Below the pieces are notes generated by a model that saw nothing but the letters and a program-made list of their open reading frames with translations, was not told the origin of the DNA and did not search any database. Both the position numbers and the translations under genes were made by a program. Positions 9,460 through 19,682 of a stretch of DNA of 37,189 nucleotides are shown here, piece after piece. Source of the DNA: an uncultured Desulfobulbaceae bacterium (GTDB lineage Bacteria > Desulfobacterota > Desulfobulbia > Desulfobulbales > Desulfobulbaceae); contig CALZIH010000001.1 of assembly GCA_945787305.1 (NCBI GenBank), positions 1 to 37,189 on the forward strand, read 5' to 3'. The stretch's first letter is position 1; every line of letters starts with the position of its first letter.

Positions 9460-10363
9460 AATATGTTCTCTTTGAAATTTTTCTCTTAATCGCTGAAAGG
9501 TATATCTTTCTACACCGGGAACAGAATAATTTTCACCATAGCCAACTATTCAACAAGCTGTATCGTGTTTACATAAATAGAAAAACTTAATCTGTCTCCC
9601 GGATTGGTGAAAAAAATCAGTCCCCTACTTCGGGCCGCATTGGAATTTTCTTTCAAGCTGAGTTTTGATGGTAATCACATTTTTCTTTGTCTATTTTCAG
9701 AGGCGAACAATCCTTATCCACTATTTTCAAAACGTTTTGAAACCTCCCTTACAGAGCAAGATGTAAGCCAGAGAAACAACTTCGAGCAAAAAACACGGGA
9801 ACAGCACTTCGGTAAGGTTTTCTCAAAAAAATGGTCTGCAAAAGGCGCGTTTAAGGAACGGTTTGCATGTTGCTTCAATAGTGCAGTTGTTCGCAAAATG
9901 GAACAGATGTGCTGGTGTAGCTCAACGAGGTTTTAGGCCACTGGAGCAAATCCTGATGAACATCCATTTGAAACAATACACTGCGAGACAAGGTTTAGGG
10001 ATGCCGCCATGGCTGGAAGGAATTTACCAGGCACAACAAACCACAGCTCTGATTCTAGGACTTTTTGATAACAAAGGGGTATTTTAGCGAAATCAACAGA
10101 CAGGAAGGCAAGAGCGGGGATAGAAACAGGGGGGAACACCTCAACGAGATACTATATTTTTAAGGCTCTGCGCACTTTCTCGAGGTACATACTACAGCCC
10201 CTTGGGTATACGGCTCCGACTATATTTTCGAGTCAACAGGGTGAGGGGGCAAACTCCGTAACCACGTACCCTTGGCCTGATCTGTGCTCATCGGCCCTGG
10301 TGTCTGGGTAATTACCTGGAAACTGGAGGAAGAGAAGAGCACTTTGTAAACAGGGGCAAGCGG

Positions 10364-10804
10364 CTACGGGCGGACGGCACGGACATAGCCCGTCTTGCCT
10401 GTTTCATATCGCCTTTCCGGTTCGCATTGATCAGAAATAGCCCAGGCCCCGATCATGCCAACGCCATCCTTTTCTCCCGACCAATAGTTGCCCTCTCTAT
10501 CCAGAAAAATATCCCCATTTTTATGGAGGTCAAAAAGAAAGTTGAGGTCATACAACTCATAGATGGTTGGTAACCGCCAATCATTATAGCCGCCAAGGGT
10601 TAATTTTTCAGCAAAGGCATTGGCTTCCTCAAAGCTCTTGAAGCGAACAGTCTTTTTCAGCTGCCACATCCGGCCGGTATGTGTGTCCTGAAAAATACCC
10701 GGCGCAGAAATGATAAAACGGTTGTTCTCTCCATACTTGCCGGCGCATCCGAACATGGCGAATAACAGAATCGGCAGCAAACAGGTAATTATTTTTTTAT
10801 ACAT
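10364..10804 (-). CDS. DUF1566 (Lcl C-terminal-like) lipoprotein
   Basis: MYKKIITCLLPILLFAMFGCAG lipobox; DTHTGRMWQL...GGYNDWRLPTIYEL...GNYWSGE...GYVRAVRP; ATG at 10804. Confidence 0.75.
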   Translation of the reverse strand: MYKKIITCLLPILLFAMFGCAGKYGENNRFIISAPGIFQDTHTGRMWQLKKTVRFKSFEEANAFAEKLTLGGYNDWRLPTIYELYDLNFLFDLHKNGDIFLDREGNYWSGEKDGVGMIGAWAISDQCEPERRYETGKTGYVRAVRP

Positions 10805-10886
10805 TATTGGTTCTCTTGTCGGTAAAATTTGGATGGTAGATAAGGGGGTAATGCAAAAGATAGATGTTGACGGTGACGGCAGCTGA

Positions 10887-13058
10887 TTAGTCTCCGTCTT
10901 TCGCTTGGGTGTTGGTAGAGTCCTCAGGGACACTTGTCTCCTTTTTGGATCTGTGCAAGAGGGCATGGTCAAATTGAACAACACGGTTACGTCCTTCCTC
11001 TTTGGCGTGGTATAATGCAATATCGGCAAGCTTAAATGCTTCCCATATTCCCTGGTCCGGTGCTTCCGGGAAATTGGCGATGCCGATAGACATGGTCATT
11101 CGGATGGTGTGACCAGGGATTCGGAATTTATACTGTTGCACTTCTTTTCTGATTCGCTCCGCCATTTCCCGCGAGGTTTCCTGACCACTGTCAAGCAAAA
11201 GAATCATAAATTCCTCTCCACCAAAGCGAATCACCATGTCGGCTTCACGAACGGCATTGAGGAGTATTTTTGCCAACTGTATTAACACTTTGTCCCCGGC
11301 ATCGTGACCGTAGGTGTCATTAACGTCTTTGAAGTGGTCCAGGTCACACATCAAAACGCAAATGCTGCTGTTTCTTCGTTTAATGCCGGAGACCATCCGG
11401 TCAAGGTTGTTTTCAAGATAGTGCCGGTTGTAGAGGCCGGTCAGTTGGTCTTCCGTTGCCATGATCTTGAGTCGATTGGCGAGGCGCTTGGCCTGGAGGA
11501 CAGGCAGTGCTTCGGCAATGTAATGGCGAGCCTGGGTAAGGGCTTGCAGAGCGTTTCGTTGTTCCTCTTCGCTTAAACCGGGCAGAAAGACAAATTGAAC
11601 AATGCCTATTATCTGCCCGCTGACCTGCATGGGAACACAAACATAGCGTATTTGTTCCCCAAGGGGAAAAAAGGAGCAGGTGTGGGGATCGGAAAAGGAA
11701 GAGACCATTGCTCCTGTGCGCCTGGCTCGGCAGTCTTCATTGAGGCTGACTTCAGGGATTCCCTGGAAGTTGTCTTCAAGGTGCCGCAGGATGGAAACCA
11801 TCTCTTTCTTGTTTTCCAATGCTTCAAAAATAATGAAGTTTTTCAGGTGGAGTTTGTAGTAGAAGGTCCGTGCCAGACGTTGGTAAATTTCATCGCTGGT
11901 ATCATCGGCTTCGACAGCCTGACGAAAGACTGCCAGCTCGCGTAAACGTTTTAAGAGGTTTTCAATGGCGGTGGCGACCTGGCCGATTTCATCCTGTCTG
12001 CCATCGGTCATGGAGGTAAGCAGATCGGAAAATTCTCCTTCAAACTCACTCTCTTTACGCAGGCCTGTCAAGATGCGAGTCATCTTTTGCAGCAGATCAG
12101 AAAAAGCTAACAGGGGCTTGACCATGGACTGGTTAAGAAGAAGGGCAATCAGTGCCAGCATAAAGGCCGCTAGCACAAGGCTGATGGCCATGAAAATCAA
12201 GTTGTTTCTGGCTAGTCTCAGAACCGAATCCATTGTCGTTGATGACGATTCGGCTTGGGTAATCGAAGCGGAAGCAATATTTGTCTTGATGTCGACGATT
12301 ATCTTTTCGATTTCATTCTTGGTTGCCAGCGTTTCACCGCGGATGTTAATAATGGCGGTAACGGTTTGCTTAAGATCGGAGAAGTTTTCCAGAATGTTGT
12401 CGATGAATTTTTGCTGTTCAGCCGGAAGTTGCTGGGCAATGTTTTTTAATTCGTTTTCAGTGGCGTTAAAAAGCGCTTCATATTCCTGGACAGTCCGTTG
12501 CAGCTTCTTGGGTTCACTGGTCAACAGAACCGTATTGTAGAGATGATGATGCTTCAGGCAGGTGTCGGAGGTCAGGTTCTGGATCTGAAAAATGAATTGC
12601 GCACCTGCAGATTGTAGTAATCGATCGGTTGCCTGGACAATATTTCGTTCTGCCCGAAATATCTCATCGTCTTTACCACGCAAGTCACCTGTTCGTTTTT
12701 GCAGGATCAGCAGTTTTTTTCGAAACGTTTGCACTTGATCCTTTATTTCTGCAGACAATGTGTGCTGTAGTGTGTTGATCTTGGAAAGAATATTGTTGAA
12801 GGTATCAGTTTTGCCTGAGTGCATATACAGGGGGAGGCCTGCTTCAATTTCTCTCAGGAGCTGGGTGTTGGCAAAATTATTTTTCAGGTTGTCCTGCAAA
12901 TCGATGGCCGTTTGTTGCAGGGCATTTTCCCGCTGGTTGAACTGCCGGATACGCCATGTACTCAAACCGCCCAGCAGAAGCATGGATACGGTAGCGCTGA
13001 TAATAATTGCCCGTAGCTGAGTACGTAAGGTCCAGCGACCTTTTCGTTCAACAGGCAT
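10887..13058 (-). CDS. Membrane-bound diguanylate cyclase (GGDEF)
   Basis: Periplasmic loop + HAMP-like region + GGDEF: RFGGEEFMILL with RxxD I-site (READ) 5 residues upstream. Confidence 0.93.
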   Translation of the reverse strand: MPVERKGRWTLRTQLRAIIISATVSMLLLGGLSTWRIRQFNQRENALQQTAIDLQDNLKNNFANTQLLREIEAGLPLYMHSGKTDTFNNILSKINTLQHTLSAEIKDQVQTFRKKLLILQKRTGDLRGKDDEIFRAERNIVQATDRLLQSAGAQFIFQIQNLTSDTCLKHHHLYNTVLLTSEPKKLQRTVQEYEALFNATENELKNIAQQLPAEQQKFIDNILENFSDLKQTVTAIINIRGETLATKNEIEKIIVDIKTNIASASITQAESSSTTMDSVLRLARNNLIFMAISLVLAAFMLALIALLLNQSMVKPLLAFSDLLQKMTRILTGLRKESEFEGEFSDLLTSMTDGRQDEIGQVATAIENLLKRLRELAVFRQAVEADDTSDEIYQRLARTFYYKLHLKNFIIFEALENKKEMVSILRHLEDNFQGIPEVSLNEDCRARRTGAMVSSFSDPHTCSFFPLGEQIRYVCVPMQVSGQIIGIVQFVFLPGLSEEEQRNALQALTQARHYIAEALPVLQAKRLANRLKIMATEDQLTGLYNRHYLENNLDRMVSGIKRRNSSICVLMCDLDHFKDVNDTYGHDAGDKVLIQLAKILLNAVREADMVIRFGGEEFMILLLDSGQETSREMAERIRKEVQQYKFRIPGHTIRMTMSIGIANFPEAPDQGIWEAFKLADIALYHAKEEGRNRVVQFDHALLHRSKKETSVPEDSTNTQAKDGD

Positions 13059-13595
13059 GGCAGGGGAGGGTGGCAGACATGGTATTGTTCATAGTATTCG
13101 CAAGTGATGCATTCCGATAAATATGCTTGCACGCAAGGGATAGTTATTGTTTTTCGTGTTTTTGAGTGGCATTGGACAATGCAGATTACCAATTGCTACG
13201 GCTTTTTACCCCTGCAGCGCAAGGATTACTGACCCTGTGCACAGGTTTAACTATACCACGCCGAAGAAATAATTAGAATGGTTAGGGGTGAAAAAAAGGA
13301 AAAACAGTGACGCTGTGTTACCTTGGGGCGACAGGTCGGGCTTTGTGCAACTGGTAAAGGGCTTGTTTTAAAAGAAGAAAACCTTTCCGGCAGGGAGTTT
13401 GAGCTCGATTTTGCAGGTTGTTCTTTTTTGTTATGACAGGTTTATGTCAATGATCAATGGGGGCGGCATAAGGTGAATTCAATCTTGGTATAGTGGTCAT
13501 ATACTTTCTAATTCAAGGCACCCTCCATCGTAGTCAAAATATATCCTGAGTAATCGATCTAAATTTTGACGCGTGTTTATCTGCATGATATGTCT

Positions 13596-13633
13596 GTCGG
13601 TGTCGTAGTGTCGTACAAAGCCTCGCCACCGAC
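13596..13633 (-). repeat. Dispersed hairpin element, copy 3
   Basis: Minus strand gtcggtggcgaggctttgtacgacactacgacaccgac, arms GTCGGTG/CACCGAC; preceded by acaacctttccgcc as in copy 2. Confidence 0.65.
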
Positions 13634-13706
13634 GGCGGAAAGGTTGTAACTTTTTGTGTTTTCGTAGATTGCGAACGGCGATTTGGATTTTTTACGAGTC
13701 CATCAA

Positions 13707-14309
13707 CTATTCCCGTCTTATTTTTTCGACATCTGTGGTGATCTCGATTTGACCGACGAGGTGATTGTACATTTCTGAGAGTTGATCGCCTTCACCGGCA
13801 TTCAGCATCTGTACTATCTCCTGTAGTTTTTCTGCTGCACCGGGATAATGTTGTTTGCTTGCCAGTTGCAGCCATGCTGCTGCAAGAATCTGTTTGTCTC
13901 TTTCTTTTTCATTGTCCAGGTACAGGATGGCCAGGAGGTACTGAGCCATTGCCCAACCTTGTCTTGCCGCCTGCCCGTACAATTTTTCGGCCTTCTGTAT
14001 ATCTTGTTTTACACTGTTGCCAAAGGCATATTTCATACCGAGATACAGACAAGCTGCGGGTAAGTTTTGCTGAGCCGATCTGGTGAGCCAGAGAATCGCT
14101 TGTTGGCGGTCACCTGCAATGAGGTTGCCTTCGTCATACATCATGGCCAGGCTGAATTGGGCTTGCGCATCCCCCTGGTTGGCAAGAGCAATAGTTTCGG
14201 CGATCAGGTCATCATATTCGCCATTGCTCGTGTAGCCATTCGTCACAACGAGACAGAAGAGGAAGAAGACTAATAAGATTCGGTTTATGGTTTTTGCCAG
14301 GGAGTTCAT
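13707..14309 (-). CDS. Sel1-like repeat protein (start MNSLAK at 14309 or MRKMNS at 14318-14320)
   Basis: QGDAQAQFSLAMMYDEG, PAACLYLGMKYAFGNSVKQD, QGWAMAQYLLAILYLD repeats; N-terminal signal/TM. Confidence 0.8.
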   Translation of the reverse strand: MNSLAKTINRILLVFFLFCLVVTNGYTSNGEYDDLIAETIALANQGDAQAQFSLAMMYDEGNLIAGDRQQAILWLTRSAQQNLPAACLYLGMKYAFGNSVKQDIQKAEKLYGQAARQGWAMAQYLLAILYLDNEKERDKQILAAAWLQLASKQHYPGAAEKLQEIVQMLNAGEGDQLSEMYNHLVGQIEITTDVEKIRRE

Positions 14310-14337
14310 TTTTCGCATGCGAAAAATGAACTCCCTG
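14298..14337. repeat. Perfect 40-bp palindrome without spacer
   Basis: cagggagttcatttttcgca|tgcgaaaaatgaactccctg, 20-bp arms exactly complementary. Confidence 0.95.
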
Positions 14338-14392
14338 TGGGATCGGTTTGTCATTTGATTTGGTGAGTGAAGAACGTTTGCTGGACCGAAAT

Positions 14393-16207
14393 TCAATTAA
14401 GCAGTTTGAGCAATTCGTCAAGGTGGTGTTTGTCGTTAAGCAGCGTTTTCAGGTTTGCTATTGTTTGCTCTGCATTTGCCTCTTGTAAGCGTACCTGGAG
14501 GGTAACTGCTTTTTTTGTTTTTTTGCCTGTCGGCGTAATGTTGAAATCTTGCTTGTTCGCTTTTAGGCCAAAAATATCGTTGCGTAATTCCTCTACCTTG
14601 CTGTTGAAGGCATGGATATTTCCCTGGGGTTGTTTTCCCTTTTGCTGTTGAAGCAAACGGATGAATGTACTGGCCTTTTGTTTTGAATCGATAGACTTCT
14701 CCAATACACTTTGAACCACTGTTGAACCGATTGCCTTTTTCAGTTGTGGGTGAATATCTGATAATAATTTATTGATCTGTAACAGCTGTGGTCGTGTTGG
14801 AGCAAGAGGCTTGATGATTTCCAGATACAGCGCGTCCCGGTCAGAGGGGTCTCGCAGGGGGGCAAGTATTTCTGCTGCAATGGAGAACTGTAAGGTATCA
14901 TTAATTACATCGGAGAGCATCTCGGCTGATTCTCCCCGTTCTCTGATTTGATTAAGTTTTCTGTATTTATGGATGGTGGACTGTGAGACTTTTTTTCCCG
15001 GTTTTCCTATGCCCAGGGTTTCACCAAACTGATCGGCCAGGCGGGCATTATTCAACCCCATGTCTTTGCTTGCCGATTCTAGAAAGTTTCCGATCTCAAT
15101 GGGGTTAAGGTTACGGCGTTTAGTGTTCTCGGCAAGAGAGATGTTGAAAAAATCTTCGGTGGTAAAGTCTTCCTCATTATAGACCTTTGCCTCTATCCAT
15201 TGCCAGCCCAGGCGACGGATTGCCTGGTATCTCCGGAACCCACAGAGGATTTTGTATCTGCCATCTGTTTTTTGTAAAAGCACCAGCGGGTGGAGGAGGC
15301 CATTTTTCTTTATGGAACGGGATAGTTCATCGATATAGGCTTCTCTGGTTAAATCATGTGAGGTATCGTCACCATGAAGGCGGAAAATATATCGCAGATC
15401 CAGCTTACTGACCGTATCAATACCGTTTGTTGCAATTCGTCTGACCAGGGGCATGGATTCGGCAAACAGTGAAAAGACCTGCGCAAGTTTAATAGCTGTC
15501 TGTCCTGCCTGTTGCTCATCGATGAGTAACCCTCCGTTAAGGGTGAGCAGAAGAGAACGGACACTTGGATCAAAAAAACCATCGACATGGTTTTTTTGTC
15601 GAAACACCTGGTTCAAGCTGTAAGATTCGCGACCACAGAGAGGTGATGCTGTATCGGCAAGAGCGGTTGTAAGTCCTTGATCTTCTGTGGCCACGCGTAT
15701 TTTGGTAAGAAGTGATGGCGCAATGGTAGGGCGATGCGGTCTATCATCCACGCCACGCTCACCCTGTCCATAGCCGAAAATGATGTCTGCCTGGGGGGCG
15801 TTATCCTCTGCTCTCTGGAGAATCAGGACAAGCGGCAAGAGATTGTTTTGGCTGATTTCTTTTTGAAATTGTTGTATTCTCAATAGAAAATCATTGGTCA
15901 CTTTTTTCCGTTGTCGTATTGCCCTGATATCTGCCATGTCAACAATGCGCTGTTTATATTTGGCATTAATGACGGTGTAGCAATGGAGATGCTCAGCAAG
16001 AAGGCGTCCGAGAACGGCCAGTGGAGAGGCTGTTTCTGTTGCATTCTCCCTGTGGGCGCAGGGTGCAATCACAAGGAGATTATTTGTTCCAAGCAGGGTG
16101 TCTATTGCCGGTTTATGTGGCTGATTCAAGGGCGTCCCCCTGGCTGGTGCTTGAAAAGAGCGGTTGAGGAATTCCTGTTCCTGCGGCGGTGATGACCTTG
16201 TTTGCAA
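14393..16207 (-). CDS. ParB-like (N-terminal nuclease/CTPase fold) protein with an extra approx. 270-aa N-terminal domain
   Basis: ILCGFRRYQAIRRLGW (cf. GERRxRA) and AENTKRRNLNPIEIG boxes, followed by HTH-like region; N-terminus resembles N-formylglutamate amidohydrolase family. Confidence 0.8.
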   Translation of the reverse strand: MQTRSSPPQEQEFLNRSFQAPARGTPLNQPHKPAIDTLLGTNNLLVIAPCAHRENATETASPLAVLGRLLAEHLHCYTVINAKYKQRIVDMADIRAIRQRKKVTNDFLLRIQQFQKEISQNNLLPLVLILQRAEDNAPQADIIFGYGQGERGVDDRPHRPTIAPSLLTKIRVATEDQGLTTALADTASPLCGRESYSLNQVFRQKNHVDGFFDPSVRSLLLTLNGGLLIDEQQAGQTAIKLAQVFSLFAESMPLVRRIATNGIDTVSKLDLRYIFRLHGDDTSHDLTREAYIDELSRSIKKNGLLHPLVLLQKTDGRYKILCGFRRYQAIRRLGWQWIEAKVYNEEDFTTEDFFNISLAENTKRRNLNPIEIGNFLESASKDMGLNNARLADQFGETLGIGKPGKKVSQSTIHKYRKLNQIRERGESAEMLSDVINDTLQFSIAAEILAPLRDPSDRDALYLEIIKPLAPTRPQLLQINKLLSDIHPQLKKAIGSTVVQSVLEKSIDSKQKASTFIRLLQQQKGKQPQGNIHAFNSKVEELRNDIFGLKANKQDFNITPTGKKTKKAVTLQVRLQEANAEQTIANLKTLLNDKHHLDELLKLLN

Positions 16208-17525
16208 ATACAGCTCCTTCGGAATCGAGCCTTTCGTCTCCCAGAATCAGTTTCAGGATATCCTCTGTCTTAAGCTGTTCTACCGGCTGGGCCGGTGTCA
16301 TTGTCAATTCATCTTCCCCCTCTATTTTATGGAGCAGCTTACCGCCAATCAAGGTTTCACTCATGGCGGAAATCTCTATTGTTGGAATATCGGCAAGAGC
16401 TGTCCGTAATGTCTCCAGGGTGGTTGTTTGTTGAAGGGAAAAATCGATATAGGCGAGTTGTAACATGTCGTAAGCAAGTTGCAGGCGGCGTTGTGGAGTG
16501 AAAGAGCTGCTTAACAGGGAAATGTGTCTGTCTCTGTTTTGTACTGCATAAGCAAGAGCTGCGCCAAGAAGAAGAAAGATCCAGCCGAGATGCAACCAGA
16601 CCAGAAAGAGGGGGACTGTGGCAAAGGAACCGTAGATGGCATTGTACCTGGAGACGCCGATTTGCAGCGTAATATATAACTGCTGGACTGCAAACCAGGC
16701 AACTGCAGAAAAAAGACCACCTATAAAGGCCGCAGAGGTTTTAACTTTGGCATAGGGGAAAAATTGATTCATAAAGGTCAGGCTTCCGACGATGAATACA
16801 AAGGGAAGACCTTTAAAAAGCATCTTCACCAGCCACTCAGAAGGGATGACAGTTGTGATATATCCCATCATTTTTTGACTTTGCAGGATCGCATCCCCTG
16901 CAAAGGCTACATTCAAGGAGATGGGCAGGAGGATCAGGAGTGCAAGGTAGTCCATGATTTTCCGGCCAATGGGACGGTTTTTCCTGCTTTGCCAGATGGC
17001 ATTCATTGTAATTTCAATATTGTGGAGCATCATGAGAACGACAACAATCAGGCCGACGACGCCAAAGGCACCGAGGGCTGCAAAATTGGTCCGATCCACA
17101 TAGTTAAAGATTATCTCAACACCATTACGGAGATGCACCGTGGCCGGAGTAGGGGCTTGCCGGTCCGTAATATCTTTCTCGGGTTGCTGCACGTCCGGAG
17201 GCGTCGGGTTATCGGTTGGTTGATACTGTTGTGCTCCGGAAGGGTCAATGTTATCAATTAAGCGATAGACTGCTATTTTGAGGTCGTTATCACTGCCCAA
17301 TCCTTTGAGGATGGCTGTACTCATCGCCAGCATGGGAACCAGTGACAGTATTATGGAGTAGGTCAGGGCGGAGGCGCGAAGCGAGATGTCGGACTTGAAA
17401 AAGACGTGAACCACTATCAGGAGAATCCGGACCGCTGACCGGCCACAGGCACGGAACCCTGACTCATCAATACGTTGGGTATCAACCCAATCCATGAGCC
17501 GTTTAGGTAGCATTGAGTTTATCAT
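16113..17525 (-). CDS. YihY/BrkB family inner membrane protein
   Basis: [66 protein letters not shown]. Confidence 0.9.
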   Translation of the reverse strand: MINSMLPKRLMDWVDTQRIDESGFRACGRSAVRILLIVVHVFFKSDISLRASALTYSIILSLVPMLAMSTAILKGLGSDNDLKIAVYRLIDNIDPSGAQQYQPTDNPTPPDVQQPEKDITDRQAPTPATVHLRNGVEIIFNYVDRTNFAALGAFGVVGLIVVVLMMLHNIEITMNAIWQSRKNRPIGRKIMDYLALLILLPISLNVAFAGDAILQSQKMMGYITTVIPSEWLVKMLFKGLPFVFIVGSLTFMNQFFPYAKVKTSAAFIGGLFSAVAWFAVQQLYITLQIGVSRYNAIYGSFATVPLFLVWLHLGWIFLLLGAALAYAVQNRDRHISLLSSSFTPQRRLQLAYDMLQLAYIDFSLQQTTTLETLRTALADIPTIEISAMSETLIGGKLLHKIEGEDELTMTPAQPVEQLKTEDILKLILGDERLDSEGAVFANKVITAAGTGIPQPLFSSTSQGDALESAT

Positions 17526-19674
17526 TTCTTGTTCGATTAACCCATTTCTCTATAATTTCAAAAACAATTTCGCGTTTTATGGGTTTGGTAATATAGTCGT
17601 TCATGCCTGCATCGATACAGATTTCACGATCCCCTTTCATGGCGTTGGCGGTCATGGCGATAATAGGGATCGTGTTGAATCCACGATCCCTGAGTGCTTT
17701 AGTCGCTTCAAGACCGTCCATTTCTGGCATCTGGATATCCATAAGGATAAGGTCTATGTTGTGGGGCGCGGCGGTGAATTGCTCTACGGCCTCCCTGCCG
17801 TTACCACTGCTTTCTACCTTGTAACCGGCCTTGGTCAGAATCAGGGTCGCCAGTTTCAGGTTGACGGGATTATCCTCAGCCAGCAGTATTCGTACCGACT
17901 GCTTCATCTCTTCCCGTACCGAATATTGGGTAATCAGCTTGCCCTTGTCTTGTTGATCCTGCTGCATTGCCACTGGTGCAAGCAGTCTTTCCATGGTTTT
18001 AAAGAGTATTTCCCGTCGGGCGGGCTTTGTAAGAAACGCGTCGAAACCCGCCTCTTTGCAACGATGCGCGTTGCGTTCACTGGAGGAGGTATAGGCCAGA
18101 AGTGGAATGGTTGTGGTGACCGGGAGTTCTTTTTTTAGTCTGTTGGCTAGAGAGTAGCCATCCGGTGTGGGCATTTGAATGTCAAGAATGATCAGGTCAA
18201 ACAGGTCGTCTTGTTCGATGGCCCGTTGAATGATTCCCTCCACCTTACTGCTTTGCTGGGTAGCCGTGACCTTGAGATCTGCAGATTGCAGAATATGCTG
18301 TAGGATACTCAGGTTTGTTGCGTTATCGTCGACGATAAGAACGTGTTTATCGCGCAGTGAAACTCTTTTAAAATCCTTGACCTCCTGTTGTTTGGACTTT
18401 TTCATTCTAGCGGTGAAATGAAAGGTGGAGCCTTTACCGGCAACGCTATCGGCCCATACGTTTCCATTCATCAGGACCGCTATTCGTCGACAGATCGATA
18501 ATCCCAGGCCGGTGCCCCCGTATTCGCGGGTTGTTGACCCATCCGCCTGTTGAAAGGCCTGAAAAATACTCTCCAGCTTGTCTTCGACGATACCTATCCC
18601 CGTATCCCGAACCGTTGCGTGGAGGATGATATGCTCATCGCTCTCTTCTTCAACCTGGATTGCAAGTTCCAGTTCTCCTTCTTTGGTAAATTTGGCCGAA
18701 TTACCCATCAGGTTGACCAACACCTGGCGATAGCGTCCCGGGTCTCCCATGACGTTGGCCGGCAGGTTGTCGTCAATTCTGCATAATACCTCTATCGGGA
18801 GCCCGACAACCTTTGGTCTGATCAAGTCACAGACGTCCTGCGCCGTAATTTCCGGGTCAAAGTCAATGCACTCCAGATCGAGTTTGCCTGCCTCAACTTT
18901 CGAAAAATCAAGAATGTCATTGATGAGTGAGAGTAACGCATCGGCACTACGCTTAATGGTTTGGGAAAATTCTATCTGTTCATCGTTAAGCGTGGTGTCA
19001 AGGAGCATATCCGTAAAGCCGATAATACCATTCATTGGCGTTCGAATTTCGTGACTCATGGCGGCCAGAAATTCGCTTTTCGCAACATTGGCTGCTTCGG
19101 CAGCCTTTTTGGCAAAACGCAGTTCTGCGGTCTGCTGTTTGATTTCCTCCTGCAGTCTTTTGGAATAATTGAGTTGTTGTTCCTGTATTTTGAGATAGTT
19201 TTGTTCGTTTTCCGCCATAATGTCCTGGAACTTTCTTTCCAGAACACTGGCCTTACGGTCAAATTGCTTTTTCTGGATGCGAAGACGGGATGCGGTTGCG
19301 TCTATTTTTTTATTGGCAAGGAATAGACGAATGGCAAGACTAAGGATAGAGACCTCGCCTTGTAATTCCGTTGTCGATTTTGTCGGAGAACCCAGAGTGG
19401 TCAACAGGGAAAGTTGCAATTCGGGTACGAAAAATAGAATATATTCCTGATCCTGGTAGGAAATCAACCCCTCGGGAACCTCTTTCCCATGTTGGAGAAT
19501 CAGTCCTATTGCCTGATCGCTTTGTAATGGAAATCGGGGCGAGGCCAGGTGATTATTTTTTTGATCATAGAGGAAATATTGCCGGTCCTTGGTTTCCTGC
19601 TCCAGGTGAGTAAGCAGATCGGTTAGTTCTTGGTTGGTGTCGACTATATCTGAAAAGAGCGAATGCAATGCCAT
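17503..19674 (-). CDS. Hybrid histidine kinase with two C-terminal receiver domains
   Basis: [25 protein letters not shown] HisKA, HATPase [13 protein letters not shown], receivers [12 protein letters not shown] and [13 protein letters not shown]. Confidence 0.95.
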   Translation of the reverse strand: MALHSLFSDIVDTNQELTDLLTHLEQETKDRQYFLYDQKNNHLASPRFPLQSDQAIGLILQHGKEVPEGLISYQDQEYILFFVPELQLSLLTTLGSPTKSTTELQGEVSILSLAIRLFLANKKIDATASRLRIQKKQFDRKASVLERKFQDIMAENEQNYLKIQEQQLNYSKRLQEEIKQQTAELRFAKKAAEAANVAKSEFLAAMSHEIRTPMNGIIGFTDMLLDTTLNDEQIEFSQTIKRSADALLSLINDILDFSKVEAGKLDLECIDFDPEITAQDVCDLIRPKVVGLPIEVLCRIDDNLPANVMGDPGRYRQVLVNLMGNSAKFTKEGELELAIQVEEESDEHIILHATVRDTGIGIVEDKLESIFQAFQQADGSTTREYGGTGLGLSICRRIAVLMNGNVWADSVAGKGSTFHFTARMKKSKQQEVKDFKRVSLRDKHVLIVDDNATNLSILQHILQSADLKVTATQQSSKVEGIIQRAIEQDDLFDLIILDIQMPTPDGYSLANRLKKELPVTTTIPLLAYTSSSERNAHRCKEAGFDAFLTKPARREILFKTMERLLAPVAMQQDQQDKGKLITQYSVREEMKQSVRILLAEDNPVNLKLATLILTKAGYKVESSGNGREAVEQFTAAPHNIDLILMDIQMPEMDGLEATKALRDRGFNTIPIIAMTANAMKGDREICIDAGMNDYITKPIKREIVFEIIEKWVNRTRNDKLNAT

Positions 19675-19682
19675 GGGGTGCC

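Noticed and set aside
9604-9936. 110-aa plus-strand ORF in the gap downstream of the HD-GYP gene
   Set aside because: Low-complexity, no recognisable domain, no convincing ribosome-binding site; likely a chance ORF.
10364-10804. DUF1566/C-type-lectin-like protein as a possible diversity-generating retroelement target
   Set aside because: No reverse transcriptase ORF and no template/variable repeat pair with A-specific differences seen in the window.
17494-18138. 214-aa plus-strand ORF antisense to the hybrid kinase
   Set aside because: Shadow ORF over well-supported receiver domains; no family signature.
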